From: UMGS1532 sp045594795 | GTDB lineage: Bacteria > Bacillota > Clostridia > Oscillospirales > Acutalibacteraceae | Assembly: GCA_045594795.1 (NCBI GenBank) | Contig: JAZNZF010000028.1 | Span: 1 to 54,370 of the forward strand | Direction of reading: 5' to 3' | Length of the DNA stretch: 54,370 nt | Program-made: the position numbers and the translations under genes | The notes under the pieces: generated by a model | Databases searched by the model: none | What the model was told of the DNA's origin: nothing | Seen by the model: only the letters and a program-made list of their open reading frames with translations | Shown: one piece after another, positions 35,330 to 45,500 of the stretch | Layout: each line of letters begins with the position of its first letter | Numbering within the stretch: position 1 is the first letter of the stretch

Positions 35330-35378
35330 TAGCTAAAAAATCACGGTGTTTATAAGGGCTTTTTTATAGCTCATAGCC

Positions 35379-35407
35379 TTGACACAAAATGCGCAAAATG
35401 GTATACT
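35379..35407 (+). promoter_or_regulatory. Promoter for the purine operon
   Basis: A consensus TTGACA, a 17-base spacer and TATACT lie about 45 bases upstream of the ZTP aptamer. Confidence 0.85.
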
Positions 35408-35449
35408 ATATCTGTATTATTTAAAGTATTATATATTTATATAAAATAC

Positions 35450-35541
35450 CGTTTCCTGCAACTGACGGAATATAAGTGGAGCACCACGGAGGAACAGGAA
35501 ATGTAAGGGGTTCAATCCCTTTATCAGCCGACCGTCTGGGC
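35450..35541 (+). promoter_or_regulatory. ZTP (pfl) riboswitch upstream of purE
   Basis: The pfl-motif elements are in order. P1 is TTTCCTG (35452-35458) with CAGGAAA (35495-35501). The core is ACTGACGGAA, then P2 GTGG/CCAC. The conserved 3' strand is GCCGACCGTCTGGGCA. The pseudoknot is exact: GACGG (35464-35468) pairs with CCGTC (35532-35536), a covarying form of the usual CCGCC. ZTP/ZMP rises when 10-formyl-THF is short, so binding should switch the purine genes on. Confidence 0.9.
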
Positions 35542-35578
35542 ACACTTAACCGATAATACGGGTTAGGTGTGTCCTTTT
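35538..35578 (+). terminator. Riboswitch expression-platform terminator
   Basis: GGGCACACTTAACC pairs with GGTTAGGTGTGTCC (with G-U pairs and one bulge), followed by TTTT. Its 5' arm begins inside the aptamer's conserved CTGGGC, so the ligand-bound aptamer and the terminator exclude each other. Confidence 0.85.
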
Positions 35579-35626
35579 GTAATTTAAATAAGTTAAAAGC
35601 ATCAATACTACATAAGGAGAAGAGTT

Positions 35627-36121
35627 ATGAAAAAAGTTGGAATCGTTATGGGCAGTGACAGCGACCTGCCAATTATTACCAAAGCTACCGATATGCTAAA
35701 GGCACTGGGTATACCTTTTGAGGTGCACGTTTACTCTGCACATCGCACACCTATAGAGGCTCGCGATTTTGCAGTTAATGCAAGAGATAACGGCTTTGGC
35801 GTAATCATTGCAGCAGCAGGTATGGCAGCTCACTTAGCAGGCGCAATTGCAGCCAACACAACGTTACCGATTATTGGTATTCCTTGTAAATCCTCTAATC
35901 TTGATGGTATGGATGCACTACTTTCAACCGTTCAGATGCCAACTGGCATACCAGTTGCAACGGTTGCTATCAACGGCGGTGCAAACGCAGCACTGCTTGC
36001 GGCACAAATAATTGCAGTAGAGGATAAAGAACTTGCAGCAAAGCTTGATGCTAAACGCGTAAGCGATGCTAAAGTAGTATTGGAAAAGGACAAAAAAATT
36101 AGTGCCGAATTAAAGGCTTAA
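35627..36121 (+). CDS. purE: 5-(carboxyamino)imidazole ribonucleotide mutase / AIR carboxylase
   Basis: PurE forms CAIR in purine synthesis. The 164-residue protein has MGSDSDLPIITKA, the catalytic SAHRTP, IIAAAGMAAHLAG and GIPCKSS. AAGGAGAAG precedes the ATG. It is the first gene behind the ZTP riboswitch. No purK is present in the window, so either purK is elsewhere or this PurE works directly with CO2 (class II); the sequence alone does not decide. Confidence 0.96.
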   Translation: MKKVGIVMGSDSDLPIITKATDMLKALGIPFEVHVYSAHRTPIEARDFAVNARDNGFGVIIAAAGMAAHLAGAIAANTTLPIIGIPCKSSNLDGMDALLSTVQMPTGIPVATVAINGGANAALLAAQIIAVEDKELAAKLDAKRVSDAKVVLEKDKKISAELKA

Positions 36122-36150
36122 GTTTAAAAAAAGTTTTAAGGAGTTAAATT

Positions 36151-37575
36151 ATGGGAGGCTATTTTGGAGCTGTTTCAAAAAACAGTGCCATTGAAGACGT
36201 GTATTTCGGAACCGACTATCATTCCCATTTAGGAACGCGTCGCGCAGGTATTGCGGCATTTGATAAAGAGCTTGGTTTACAAAGAGAAATACATAATATA
36301 GAAAATTCACCTTTTAGAACAAAGTTTAGCGATGTATTCAGCGAGATGAGGGGTACAGCTGCCATCGGTTGTATTAGCGATTACGACCCACAACCCTTGC
36401 TTATTTGCTCAAATCTTGGCACATACGCAATATGTGTAATAGGTGTAATCAATAATGCAAAAGAACTTATTAACAATTACCTATCAAACAGCGGCGGTCA
36501 TTTCAATGCAATGACAGGTAATAACATAAACGCAACCGAGTTAACGGCGGCGCTTATAAATCAAAAAAACAGCTTTGTAGAGGGTATACAGTTTGCTCAA
36601 AATTCTATTGATGGAACAGCCTCAATACTAATTCTTACAGAAAAAGGCACTATTATCGCAGCGCGCGATAAGGTTGGTAGAATACCAATGGTAATAGGCA
36701 ATGGTGAGGCGGGGTACTGCGCAACCTTCGAATCGTTTGCCTATAAAAAACTTGGGTACGATGATTATAAAGAATTAGGTCCTGGCGAAATTGTAGAGCT
36801 AACAGCCGAGAGCTGTACTCAGCTTGCAAAGCCAGGCGAGAAAATGAGAATATGTTCATTCCTTTGGAGTTATTACGGCTTCCCAACATCTACCTATGAG
36901 GGTGTAAATGTTGAGGTTATGCGTTACATAAACGGTAGGCTAATGGCAATGCAGGATAAGGAATCGCACAATGCAGACGATGTTGATTATGTTGGTGGCG
37001 TACCTGATTCGGGCACACCTCACGCTATAGGCTACTCTAACGAAAGTTGCAGGCCTTTTGCACGTGCCTTTATTAAATACACACCTACTTGGGCGCGTAG
37101 TTTTATTCCACCCACTCAGGTTGAACGCGAAAAAATAGCTAAAATGAAGCAAATTCCCGTACATGAGCTAATTGCACATAAAAGCCTACTTTTTGTAGAC
37201 GACTCTATAGTTCGTGGTACACAGCTAAAAGAAACGGTAGATTTCCTTTACGCAAACGGTGCTAAAGCGGTGCATATGCGTTCGGCTTGCCCACCTATAA
37301 TGTTTGGCTGTAAATATCTTAACTTTACACGCGCTACAAACGATATGGAACTAATTGCCCGCAGGGTTATAAATGAGCTTGAGGGTGAAGAGGGTCTAAA
37401 CCATATCGACGAGTATTGCGACGGTAATACCGAGCGTGGTAAAGCATTAAGAGATGCAATATGCAAACAGCTTAATTTTGATTCGCTTGAATTCCAAAGC
37501 CTTGATGGTATTATAAATGCTATCGGCTTACCTGCAGATTGCCTTTGCACATATTGCTGGAATGGCAAAGAATAA
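36151..37575 (+). CDS. purF: Amidophosphoribosyltransferase-like PurF lacking the N-terminal cysteine
   Basis: The 474-residue protein has the size and two-domain plan of PurF: an N-terminal Ntn-hydrolase glutaminase-like domain and a C-terminal phosphoribosyltransferase domain with the PRPP motif LLFVDDSIVRGTQLKE and RSFIPPTQVERE. It begins MGGYFGAVSK; active PurF begins MCG, with Cys as the processed N-terminal nucleophile. Here that position is Gly2. The start is well fixed by AAGGAG, so a missed cysteine upstream is unlikely. It should make phosphoribosylamine from ammonia, or depend on another ammonia source. I recall similar MGGFFG-type relatives in other anaerobes but cannot check. Confidence 0.9.
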   Translation: MGGYFGAVSKNSAIEDVYFGTDYHSHLGTRRAGIAAFDKELGLQREIHNIENSPFRTKFSDVFSEMRGTAAIGCISDYDPQPLLICSNLGTYAICVIGVINNAKELINNYLSNSGGHFNAMTGNNINATELTAALINQKNSFVEGIQFAQNSIDGTASILILTEKGTIIAARDKVGRIPMVIGNGEAGYCATFESFAYKKLGYDDYKELGPGEIVELTAESCTQLAKPGEKMRICSFLWSYYGFPTSTYEGVNVEVMRYINGRLMAMQDKESHNADDVDYVGGVPDSGTPHAIGYSNESCRPFARAFIKYTPTWARSFIPPTQVEREKIAKMKQIPVHELIAHKSLLFVDDSIVRGTQLKETVDFLYANGAKAVHMRSACPPIMFGCKYLNFTRATNDMELIARRVINELEGEEGLNHIDEYCDGNTERGKALRDAICKQLNFDSLEFQSLDGIINAIGLPADCLCTYCWNGKE

Positions 37576-37606
37576 ACGATAATAACAGAAAGAAACGGTG
37601 ACAAAT

Positions 37607-38647
37607 ATGCATAACAATTCAAAATCCGATAGTTACGCTGCAGCAGGTGTTGATATCACTGCAGGCTATAAATCAGTAGAACTTATGAAAAAGCACATTG
37701 CCCGCACTAAAAACGAGGGCTGCCTTGATGATGTTGGCGGCTTTGGCGGTTGCTTCGGTCTTGACCTTACAGGCATTAAAGAGCCCGTTTTGGTTTCGGG
37801 TACAGATGGCGTTGGTACCAAAATTAAACTCGCTATGCTTTTAGATAAGCACGATACAATCGGTATCGACTGCGTTGCTATGTGCGCTAACGATATAATC
37901 TGTTGCGGTGCAAAGCCGCTATTCTTCCTCGACTATATTGCATGCGGTAAGAACTATCCCGAAAAAATTGCAGATATAGTCGGCGGTGTAGCAGAAGGCT
38001 GTGTTCAGGCGGGCTGTGCTTTAATCGGTGGCGAAACTGCAGAGCATCCCGGACTTATGCCCGAAGACGATTACGACCTTGCAGGCTACTGCACAGGCGT
38101 TGTGGACAAGTCTAAAATACTTGATAAAAACACAGTTGAAGATGGTGATGTGGTTATAGCCCTCGCTTCAACAGGTGTTCATTCAAACGGCTTTTCACTT
38201 GTAAGAAAGGTGTTTGATATCGAAAATGCCGACCTAAATGCTCCCGTAGCAGACCTCGGCGGCAAATCACTTGGCGAAACACTTTTAACCCCAACTAAAA
38301 TGTACGTTAAGTCTATGCTTGCATTATTCGATGAGGTTAAGGTTAAGGCGGTATCACACATAACAGGCGGTGGCTTTTACGAGAATATACCCCGCGCATT
38401 ACCGAAAGGTAAAAGCGTAAAGGTGGATAAGTCTGCACTTAAAATTCTTCCAATATTCGAGTATATCGCTAAGGTTGGCAATATCCCCGAGCGTGATATG
38501 TTTAATACTTTTAATATGGGTGTTGGCATGAGTGTTACCGTAGCACCCGAGGATGCCGAGAAGGCTCTCGAAATCCTAAATGCCAACGGCGAAGATGCCT
38601 ACATAATCGGTAGCGTAGTTTCCTCTAACGAGGGCGTTATATTATGA
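37607..38647 (+). CDS. purM: Phosphoribosylformylglycinamidine cyclo-ligase (AIR synthetase)
   Basis: PurM closes the imidazole ring with ATP. The 346-residue protein has YAAAGVDITAGYKSVELMK, VSGTDGVGTKIKLA, IGGETAEHPGLM and HITGGGFYENIPR. The ATG at 37607 was preferred to a GTG at 37598; the ribosome site GAAACGG is weak in either case. It overlaps purN by 4 bases. Confidence 0.96.
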   Translation: MHNNSKSDSYAAAGVDITAGYKSVELMKKHIARTKNEGCLDDVGGFGGCFGLDLTGIKEPVLVSGTDGVGTKIKLAMLLDKHDTIGIDCVAMCANDIICCGAKPLFFLDYIACGKNYPEKIADIVGGVAEGCVQAGCALIGGETAEHPGLMPEDDYDLAGYCTGVVDKSKILDKNTVEDGDVVIALASTGVHSNGFSLVRKVFDIENADLNAPVADLGGKSLGETLLTPTKMYVKSMLALFDEVKVKAVSHITGGGFYENIPRALPKGKSVKVDKSALKILPIFEYIAKVGNIPERDMFNTFNMGVGMSVTVAPEDAEKALEILNANGEDAYIIGSVVSSNEGVIL

Positions 38648-39279
38648 TAGAAACAAAAAACATAGTTGTTTTAGTTTCGGGCGGCGGCACAAACCTACAA
38701 GCCTTAATAGATGCTGAAGCAAAAGGAGAATTAGGCAACGGTAAAATCACCTGTGTTATTTCCTCTAAGTCTGACGCGTTCGCACTTGAAAGGGCGGAAA
38801 ACGCCGGCATTAAAACCCGAATACTTATCCGAAAAGACTATAGTGATATAGCCTCTTACAGCAAGGCAATGCGCGATATTCTCTTAGAAGAAAAAGCTGA
38901 CCTCATTGTATACGCAGGGTTTATGACAATTTTAGATGAGAATGTCTGCGATGCATTCCAAAATAAGATGATAAACGTTCATCCGGCGCTTATTCCGTCA
39001 TTTTGTGGCAAGGGCTTTTATGGTTTGCATGTGCACGAGGAGGCGCTTAAAAAGGGCGTAAAGGTATCGGGCGCAACCGTGCATTTCGTTACTGCCGAGT
39101 GCGATGCAGGACCTATAATTCTGCAAAAGGCTGTTGAGGTTAAAGAGAACGACACCCCCGAAAGTCTGCAACTAAGAATTATGCAAGAGGCGGAGTGGAA
39201 AATTCTACCCAAAGCCGCAAGACTTTTTTGCGAAGGCAAAATAACTGTTAAAGACGGCAAAACAATAATTAGCGAATAG
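38644..39279 (+). CDS. purN: Phosphoribosylglycinamide formyltransferase
   Basis: PurN formylates GAR with 10-formyl-THF. The 211-residue protein has the phosphate loop VLVSGGGTNLQALIDA, the catalytic INVHPALIPSFCGKGF and the substrate-site GATVHFVTAECDAGPII. ATGA overlap with purM indicates coupling. Confidence 0.96.
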   Translation: MIETKNIVVLVSGGGTNLQALIDAEAKGELGNGKITCVISSKSDAFALERAENAGIKTRILIRKDYSDIASYSKAMRDILLEEKADLIVYAGFMTILDENVCDAFQNKMINVHPALIPSFCGKGFYGLHVHEEALKKGVKVSGATVHFVTAECDAGPIILQKAVEVKENDTPESLQLRIMQEAEWKILPKAARLFCEGKITVKDGKTIISE

Positions 39280-39312
39280 TTAAAGAATATACCTGAAAGG
39301 ACAAAAATAGTT

Positions 39313-40029
39313 ATGGAAATTAAATCTATTGCAAGCGAGCTTAATTCGTTAGCCTACCACGGCAGAGGAATTATAATAGGTAAAAGTGCCGACGGCAAAA
39401 AAGCAATTACTGCCTATTTTATTATGGGTAGAAGTGAAAACAGCCGCAATCGCGTTTTCATTGAAGACGGCGAGGGCATCAGGACTCAGGCATTTGACGA
39501 GAGTAAAATGACCGACCCACACCTAATTATTTACGCACCTGTGCGTGTGCTTGGCAATAAAACAATAGTAACCAATGGTGACCAGACCGATACTATTTAC
39601 GAGCTTATGGATAAGCAAATGACCTTTGAGCAGGCACTACGCACCCGTGAGTTCGAGGATGATGCACCTAACTACACACCTCGTATTTCAGGTATAATTC
39701 ATTTAGAAAACGGTGATATGAACTATGCTATGTCGATACTCAAATCGGCAGATGGCGACGGTTCTTCTTGCCAAAGATACACCTTTGCATATTCAAATCC
39801 ACTTCCCGCAAAGGCAAAATTCATTCACACCTACAAGTGCGACGGAAATCCTTTGCCAAGCTTTGAGGGTGAGCCCAAAACCTTAGAGCTTCCCGATATG
39901 GATATCGATAGCTTAACCGACCTTATTTGGACTAACTTGAACGAGGACAACAAGGTTTCACTTTTTGTAAGGTATATCGACCTTGCAAGTGGCAAATACG
40001 AGTCTCGCATAGTTAATAAGAATAAATAA
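39313..40029 (+). CDS. purO: IMP cyclohydrolase, PurO-like
   Basis: The 238-residue protein matches the archaeal-type IMP cyclohydrolase family (PF07826): YHGRGIIIGKSADGKKA, YFIMGRSENSRNRVF, YAPVRVLGNKTIVTNGDQTD, RTREFEDDAPNYTPRISG. It would replace the cyclohydrolase half of bifunctional PurH, converting FAICAR to IMP. It sits just before the stand-alone formyltransferase, which supports the pairing. GAAAGGAC precedes the ATG. Confidence 0.9.
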   Translation: MEIKSIASELNSLAYHGRGIIIGKSADGKKAITAYFIMGRSENSRNRVFIEDGEGIRTQAFDESKMTDPHLIIYAPVRVLGNKTIVTNGDQTDTIYELMDKQMTFEQALRTREFEDDAPNYTPRISGIIHLENGDMNYAMSILKSADGDGSSCQRYTFAYSNPLPAKAKFIHTYKCDGNPLPSFEGEPKTLELPDMDIDSLTDLIWTNLNEDNKVSLFVRYIDLASGKYESRIVNKNK

Positions 40030-40044
40030 AAGAGGTATTAGAAG

Positions 40045-41229
40045 ATGAAAGAATTTTTACTTAAATACGGTTGTAACCCCAACCAAAAACCTTCAAAAAT
40101 TTATATGGCAGACGGAAGTGAACTGCCTATCGAAATTTTAAGCGGCAGACCAGGCTACATAAACTTTCTTGACGCTTTTAACAGCTGGCAGCTTGTAAAA
40201 GAATTAAAAGAGGCTTTAGGTCTTCCTGCAGTTACCTCGTTTAAACACGTAAGTCCTACCTCTGCAGCGGTTGGTATTCAGCTTTCCGATAAGCTTAAAA
40301 AGGCTTGCTTTGTTGATGATATTGAGGGTCTTGATGATTCGCCCTTAGCTTGTGCTTATGCCAGAGCACGCGGTACCGATAGAATGTGTTCTTTCGGTGA
40401 CTGGGTAGCACTTTCAGACGTTTGCGATGTTACCACAGCTAAAATGATTAAGCGCGAGGTTTCAGACGGTATTATTGCACCCGGCTATACCGACGAGGCT
40501 TTGGAAATTTTAAAGACAAAGCGTAACGGTAACTACAACATTGTTAAAATTGACCCTGATTTTGTACCCGAAGAAATCGAGCGCAAACAGGTTTATGGAA
40601 TTACCTTCGAGCAGGGTAGAAACAATTTTAAAATTGATGCCGAGTTGCTTTCAAATATCGTAACCGATAATAAGGATTTACCCGAAAGTGCCGTTCGCGA
40701 TTTAATAATTGCATTAATCACTTTAAAATATACCCAGTCTAACTCTGTTTGCTATGCAGTAGACGGTCAGGCAATCGGCGTTGGTGCAGGTCAACAGTCA
40801 CGTATACACTGCACACGTCTTGCAGGTACTAAGGCAGATACCTGGTTTTTGCGCCAGCACGATAAAGTGTTAAATCTTCCTTTCAAGGATACACTTGGCA
40901 GACCCGACCGCGATAACGTTATTGACGGTTATATTAACAAAAATGAAGAAGATGTTTGTGCCGAGGGCAACTGGCAGAAATACTTTACTACAAAGCCCGA
41001 ACCACTAACAGATAGCGATATTAAAGAGTACTTAAGCCAAATCGATGGTGTTGCTTTAGGCTCTGATGCTTTCTTCCCGTTTAGTGATAATATCGAAAGG
41101 GCAAAACGTAGCGGTGTTAAATACATAGCAGAACCCGGCGGCTCTATACGTGACGATGTTGTAATTGAGTGCTGCAACAAGTACAATATGGCTATGGCAT
41201 TTACAGGTATGCGCCTTTTCCACCACTAA
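40045..41229 (+). CDS. purH: AICAR formyltransferase (PurH C-terminal type, stand-alone)
   Basis: This is the 394-residue AICAR transformylase without the N-terminal cyclohydrolase domain of classical PurH (about 510 residues). Visible motifs are KYGCNPNQKPSKIY, TSFKHVSPTSAAVG (catalytic Lys-His), YTQSNSVCYAVDGQAIGVGAGQQSR, and DAFFPFSDNIERA. It adds the formyl group from 10-formyl-THF, whose shortage raises ZTP, the ligand of the upstream riboswitch. Confidence 0.93.
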   Translation: MKEFLLKYGCNPNQKPSKIYMADGSELPIEILSGRPGYINFLDAFNSWQLVKELKEALGLPAVTSFKHVSPTSAAVGIQLSDKLKKACFVDDIEGLDDSPLACAYARARGTDRMCSFGDWVALSDVCDVTTAKMIKREVSDGIIAPGYTDEALEILKTKRNGNYNIVKIDPDFVPEEIERKQVYGITFEQGRNNFKIDAELLSNIVTDNKDLPESAVRDLIIALITLKYTQSNSVCYAVDGQAIGVGAGQQSRIHCTRLAGTKADTWFLRQHDKVLNLPFKDTLGRPDRDNVIDGYINKNEEDVCAEGNWQKYFTTKPEPLTDSDIKEYLSQIDGVALGSDAFFPFSDNIERAKRSGVKYIAEPGGSIRDDVVIECCNKYNMAMAFTGMRLFHH

Positions 41230-41259
41230 AAAGTAAAGTATAAAAATAGGAGCCAACGT

Positions 41260-42531
41260 ATGAAAGTATTAGTTGTAGGTGGCGGCGGTAGAGAGCATGC
41301 CATAATAAAAAAGATAAAAGAGAATAAAAACGTAACCGAAATTTTTGCGTTGCCAGGCAATGGTGGTATTGCTAAGGATGCAACTCAGGTTAATATCGGT
41401 GCAAAGGATATAGAAAAAATTGTAGAGTTTGCAGTAGATAACAAAATCGATTATGCCGTTGTAGCACCCGATGACCCGCTGGTGCTTGGCTGTGTAGACG
41501 CACTTGAGGCAAAGGGTTTTAAATGCTTTGGCCCAAACTCGCGCGCCGCTATAATCGAGGGTAGTAAGGTTTTTTCGAAAAATCTTATGAAAAAATATAA
41601 TATTCCCACAGCAGAGTACGAGGTTTTTAATGATATGGAAAAGGCTCTGCAGTACCTTGATACTGCGCCTATTCCTACCGTTATTAAAGCAGATGGCTTA
41701 GCGCTTGGTAAGGGCGTTATTATTGCCGAAACAAGAGAGGCTGCAAAGTCGGCAGTAGTATCAATAATGCAGGATAAAAAGTTTGGTACCAGCGGTGATA
41801 ACATCGTTATAGAGGAGTTTTTAGAAGGCCCCGAAGTATCTGTACTTGCATTTACCGATGGTAAAACTGTTGTGCCAATGGTTTCATCTATGGACCATAA
41901 GCGTGCAGGGGACAATGATACGGGCCTCAACACAGGCGGTATGGGTACAGTAGCTCCCAACCCCTATTATGCCGAAGACATTGCCGCCGAGTGTATGCAA
42001 AAGATATTCTTGCCTACAATAAATGCAATGAATAGCGAAGACAGAAGCTTTAAGGGTTGCCTTTATTTTGGACTTATGCTTACTAAAAACGGCCCTAAGG
42101 TTATAGAGTACAACTGTCGCTTTGGTGACCCCGAAACACAGGTTGTACTACCGCTTTTAGAAAGCGACCTTCTAACCGTAATGCAGGCGGTTACAGACCA
42201 AAAGCTCTCTGAAACTGAGGTTAAATTTAAAGACGCCCACGCTTGCTGTGTTGTTATGGCATCTAAGGGATATCCTGAGGCTTACGATAAAGGCTTTGAA
42301 ATTACTATACCGACCGAAATTGAAAACACCGTATACGTTGCAGGTGCAGAGCTAAAAGAGGGTAAGCTTTTAACCTCGGGCGGCCGTGTTCTTGGTGCAA
42401 CCGCTGTGGCAGATAGTCTTGAGAACGCAATAAAATCTGCTTATGATATGGTAAAAACAATTAAGTTTGATAATGCATATTATCGTTCGGATATAGGTAA
42501 ACGCGCACTTGCTGCGTTGGAGGTAAAATAA
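41260..42531 (+). CDS. purD: Phosphoribosylamine-glycine ligase (GAR synthetase)
   Basis: PurD joins phosphoribosylamine with glycine. The 423-residue ATP-grasp enzyme begins VLVVGGGGREHAIIKKI and has IKADGLALGKGVIIAE, SMDHKRAGDNDTGLNTGGMG and YNCRFGDPETQVVLPLL. GGAGCC precedes the ATG. The product of PurF is unstable, so neighbouring expression makes sense. purL begins directly after the stop codon. Confidence 0.97.
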   Translation: MKVLVVGGGGREHAIIKKIKENKNVTEIFALPGNGGIAKDATQVNIGAKDIEKIVEFAVDNKIDYAVVAPDDPLVLGCVDALEAKGFKCFGPNSRAAIIEGSKVFSKNLMKKYNIPTAEYEVFNDMEKALQYLDTAPIPTVIKADGLALGKGVIIAETREAAKSAVVSIMQDKKFGTSGDNIVIEEFLEGPEVSVLAFTDGKTVVPMVSSMDHKRAGDNDTGLNTGGMGTVAPNPYYAEDIAAECMQKIFLPTINAMNSEDRSFKGCLYFGLMLTKNGPKVIEYNCRFGDPETQVVLPLLESDLLTVMQAVTDQKLSETEVKFKDAHACCVVMASKGYPEAYDKGFEITIPTEIENTVYVAGAELKEGKLLTSGGRVLGATAVADSLENAIKSAYDMVKTIKFDNAYYRSDIGKRALAALEVK

Positions 42532-45500
42532 ATGGTTTATAGAGTATATGTTGAAAAGAAAAAAGAATTAGCTTATGAAGCAAAGTCGCTACTTAACGAC
42601 GCCAACACCTTGCTTGGTATTAAAAGCCTTACAGGTGTACGCGTTATTAATAGATACGATGCAGAAAACATAAGTGAAGAGCTTTTTGATTACGCTAAAA
42701 GCACCGTATTTTCAGAGCCACAGCTTGATATAGTATCGGATGAGATTGAAACGGGCGATGCCTACGTATTTGCGGTTGAGTTTTTACCCGGTCAGTTCGA
42801 CCAGCGTGCCGACTCTGCTGCACAGTGTATACAGATTATCTCGCAAGGTGAAAGGCCCCTTATCCGCACCGCAAAGGTGTATGTTTTAGAGGGTAATTTA
42901 TCCGAAGCTGATATTGAGGAAATTAAAAAATACGTTATCAACCCAGTTGAATCACGTATAGCAGCACTCGAAAAACCCGAAACCTTAAAAATGGATTTTG
43001 AAATTCCTACCGAGGTTGCTACCCTTAATGGCTTTTTACAGCTTGACAGAGCAGGGCTTGAGGCTTTTGTTAAAGAGTACGGTCTTGCAATGGATACTGA
43101 TGATATAGCATTCTGTCAGCAGTATTTTTTGAGTGAGCAACGCGACCCAACTATTACTGAAATTCGTATGATAGATACATATTGGTCGGACCATTGCCGC
43201 CACACAACCTTCTTAACTGTTATCGATGACGTTAAGTTCGAGGACAAGCTTTTACAGGATGCTTATGACGAGTATATCGCAGTACGTAAAGAACTTAATC
43301 GTACAAAGCCCATCTGCTTAATGGACTTAGCCACCGTTGCGGTGAAATACTTAAAGGCAAACGGTAAGCTCGATAAACTCGACGAATCCGAGGAAATCAA
43401 CGCTTGTACCGTTAAAATCGACGTAGAGGTTGACGGTGTAGTTGAGCCTTGGCTACTTTTATTTAAAAATGAAACACACAACCATCCTACCGAAATTGAG
43501 CCTTTTGGCGGTGCCGCTACCTGTATTGGCGGTGCTATTCGCGACCCGCTTTCAGGCCGTTCTTACGTATATGGTGCAATGCGCGTAACAGGTGCTGCTG
43601 ACCCATTAAAACCGGTTAGCGAAACCATAAAGGGCAAGCTTCCACAACGCAAAATTGTTACTACTGCCGCTGCAGGTTATTCCTCTTACGGTAACCAAAT
43701 CGGTCTTGCAACGGGCATTGTAGATGAAATTTATCACGACGGCTATGCCGCAAAGCGTATGGAAATTGGTGCTGTTATTGCCGCCGCCCCCGCAGAGAAC
43801 GTTCGCCGCGAACGTCCAAGTGCTAACGACGTTGTTATACTTTTGGGTGGTAGCACAGGACGTGACGGTATTGGTGGAGCTACAGGCTCATCTAAAGCAC
43901 ACGACTCGCACTCGGTTGAAACCTGCGGTGCCGAGGTGCAAAAGGGTAATGCCCCCGAAGAAAGAAAGTTGCAACGTCTTTTCAGAAATAAAGAGGCTTG
44001 CAGAATGATAAAACGTTGTAACGACTTTGGCGCAGGCGGTGTTTCGGTTGCTATCGGCGAGCTTGCTGACGGTCTTGAAATTGACCTTAATGCAGTACCC
44101 AAAAAGTACGAGGGTCTTGACGGAACCGAGCTTGCAATAAGCGAATCGCAAGAGCGTATGGCGGTAGTTGTTGAGCCACACAATGTAGAGAGATTCTTCG
44201 AGCTTGCAGCAGAGGAAAACCTACAAGCAAAAGCGGTTGCTGTAGTACGCGACGAGCCAAGACTTGTTATGAATTGGAACGGCAAAAAAATTGTTGATAT
44301 CAGCCGCGAGTTCTTAAACTCAAATGGCGCAGACAAGCATATCAGTATTGCCCCCGAAAGCCCAAAAGACTATACTAAAGAGGTTAAGGGCAGTTTTGCC
44401 GAGAACCTAAAATCAATGGCAGGCGACCTTAATATATGTTCAAAGCGCGGTCTTTCAGAACGCTTTGACTCAACTATCGGTGCGGGTACCGTGCTTATGC
44501 CTTTCGGTGGTAAAAATCAGCTAACACCAATTCAAAGTATGGTACAAAAAATCTCGGTAGAGAAAAAACACACTAACGATTGTTCCTTAATGGCGTTCGG
44601 CTACAACCCATTCATAACCGAGAAAAGCCCATATCACGGTGCATATCTCGCAGTTGTAGAGTCGGTTTCAAAGCTTATTGCATCTGGTGCCGAGTTTAAA
44701 GACGTATACCTAACCTTCCAAGAGTATTTTGAATCACCTAAAAAGGATGCAAAGCGTTGGGGTAAACCCCTTGCAGCCCTTCTTGGCGCATTCAAAGCAC
44801 AAAAGGAATTGGGCATTGGCTCTATCGGTGGTAAAGACTCAATGAGTGGTAGCTTCGAGGATATCGACGTTCCACCTACATTGGTTTCATTTGCTGTTAC
44901 TACTGATAAGGTAGATAACATAATCTCGCCAGAGCTTAAAAAGGCTGGCAACAAGCTTTATCTTATCTCACCCGAGTTTGATGAAAACGGCTTGCCCAAA
45001 ACCGAATCACTTATTGCAACCTACAACAAGCTTACCAAATTGATGCGTTCGGGTGCAGTTGAGGCTTGTTACACTATGGGCATGGGCGGTATTGCCGAGG
45101 CTATTATGAAAATGGCTTTCGGTAACGGCCTTGGCGTTTCACTTAACGAAACTCTTAGCATTAACGATTTGTTCGGTTATAATTATGCTTCATTTGTGGT
45201 TGAGGCAAATACCGATTTAGATGAAAAACAAATTGGTGCTGTTACCGAAACCGCAGAGATTACCTACAGCGGTGAAACGGTTAATTTAAATGAGCTATTA
45301 GGTGTTTACGAGGATAAGTTGGAAAGCGTTTATTCTTGCAACATCCCCGATACAAAAGAGCCTGTAATGAACTTTAATTACTCGGCAGATACACGCAAAG
45401 CACCTGCTATTAAGGTGGCTAAACCTCGTGTGCTTATCCCTGCATTCCCTGGTACCAACTGCGAGTACGATACCGCAAAGGCTCTGCGTGATGCAGGTGC

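Noticed and set aside
35331..35371. AT-rich inverted repeat after pyrI as a terminator
   Set aside because: The stem AGCTA plus A-run against T-run plus TAGCT is weak, has a 20-base loop and no T-tract after it. It may slow transcription, but I do not call it a terminator.
41451..41960. Open frame of 169 codons antisense to purD
   Set aside because: It is a shadow of purD with no ribosome site and no recognisable protein features.
43743..44336. Open frame of 197 codons antisense to purL
   Set aside because: It lies wholly inside a well-supported gene, has low-complexity serine/proline-rich translation and no ribosome site; it mirrors the codon use of purL.
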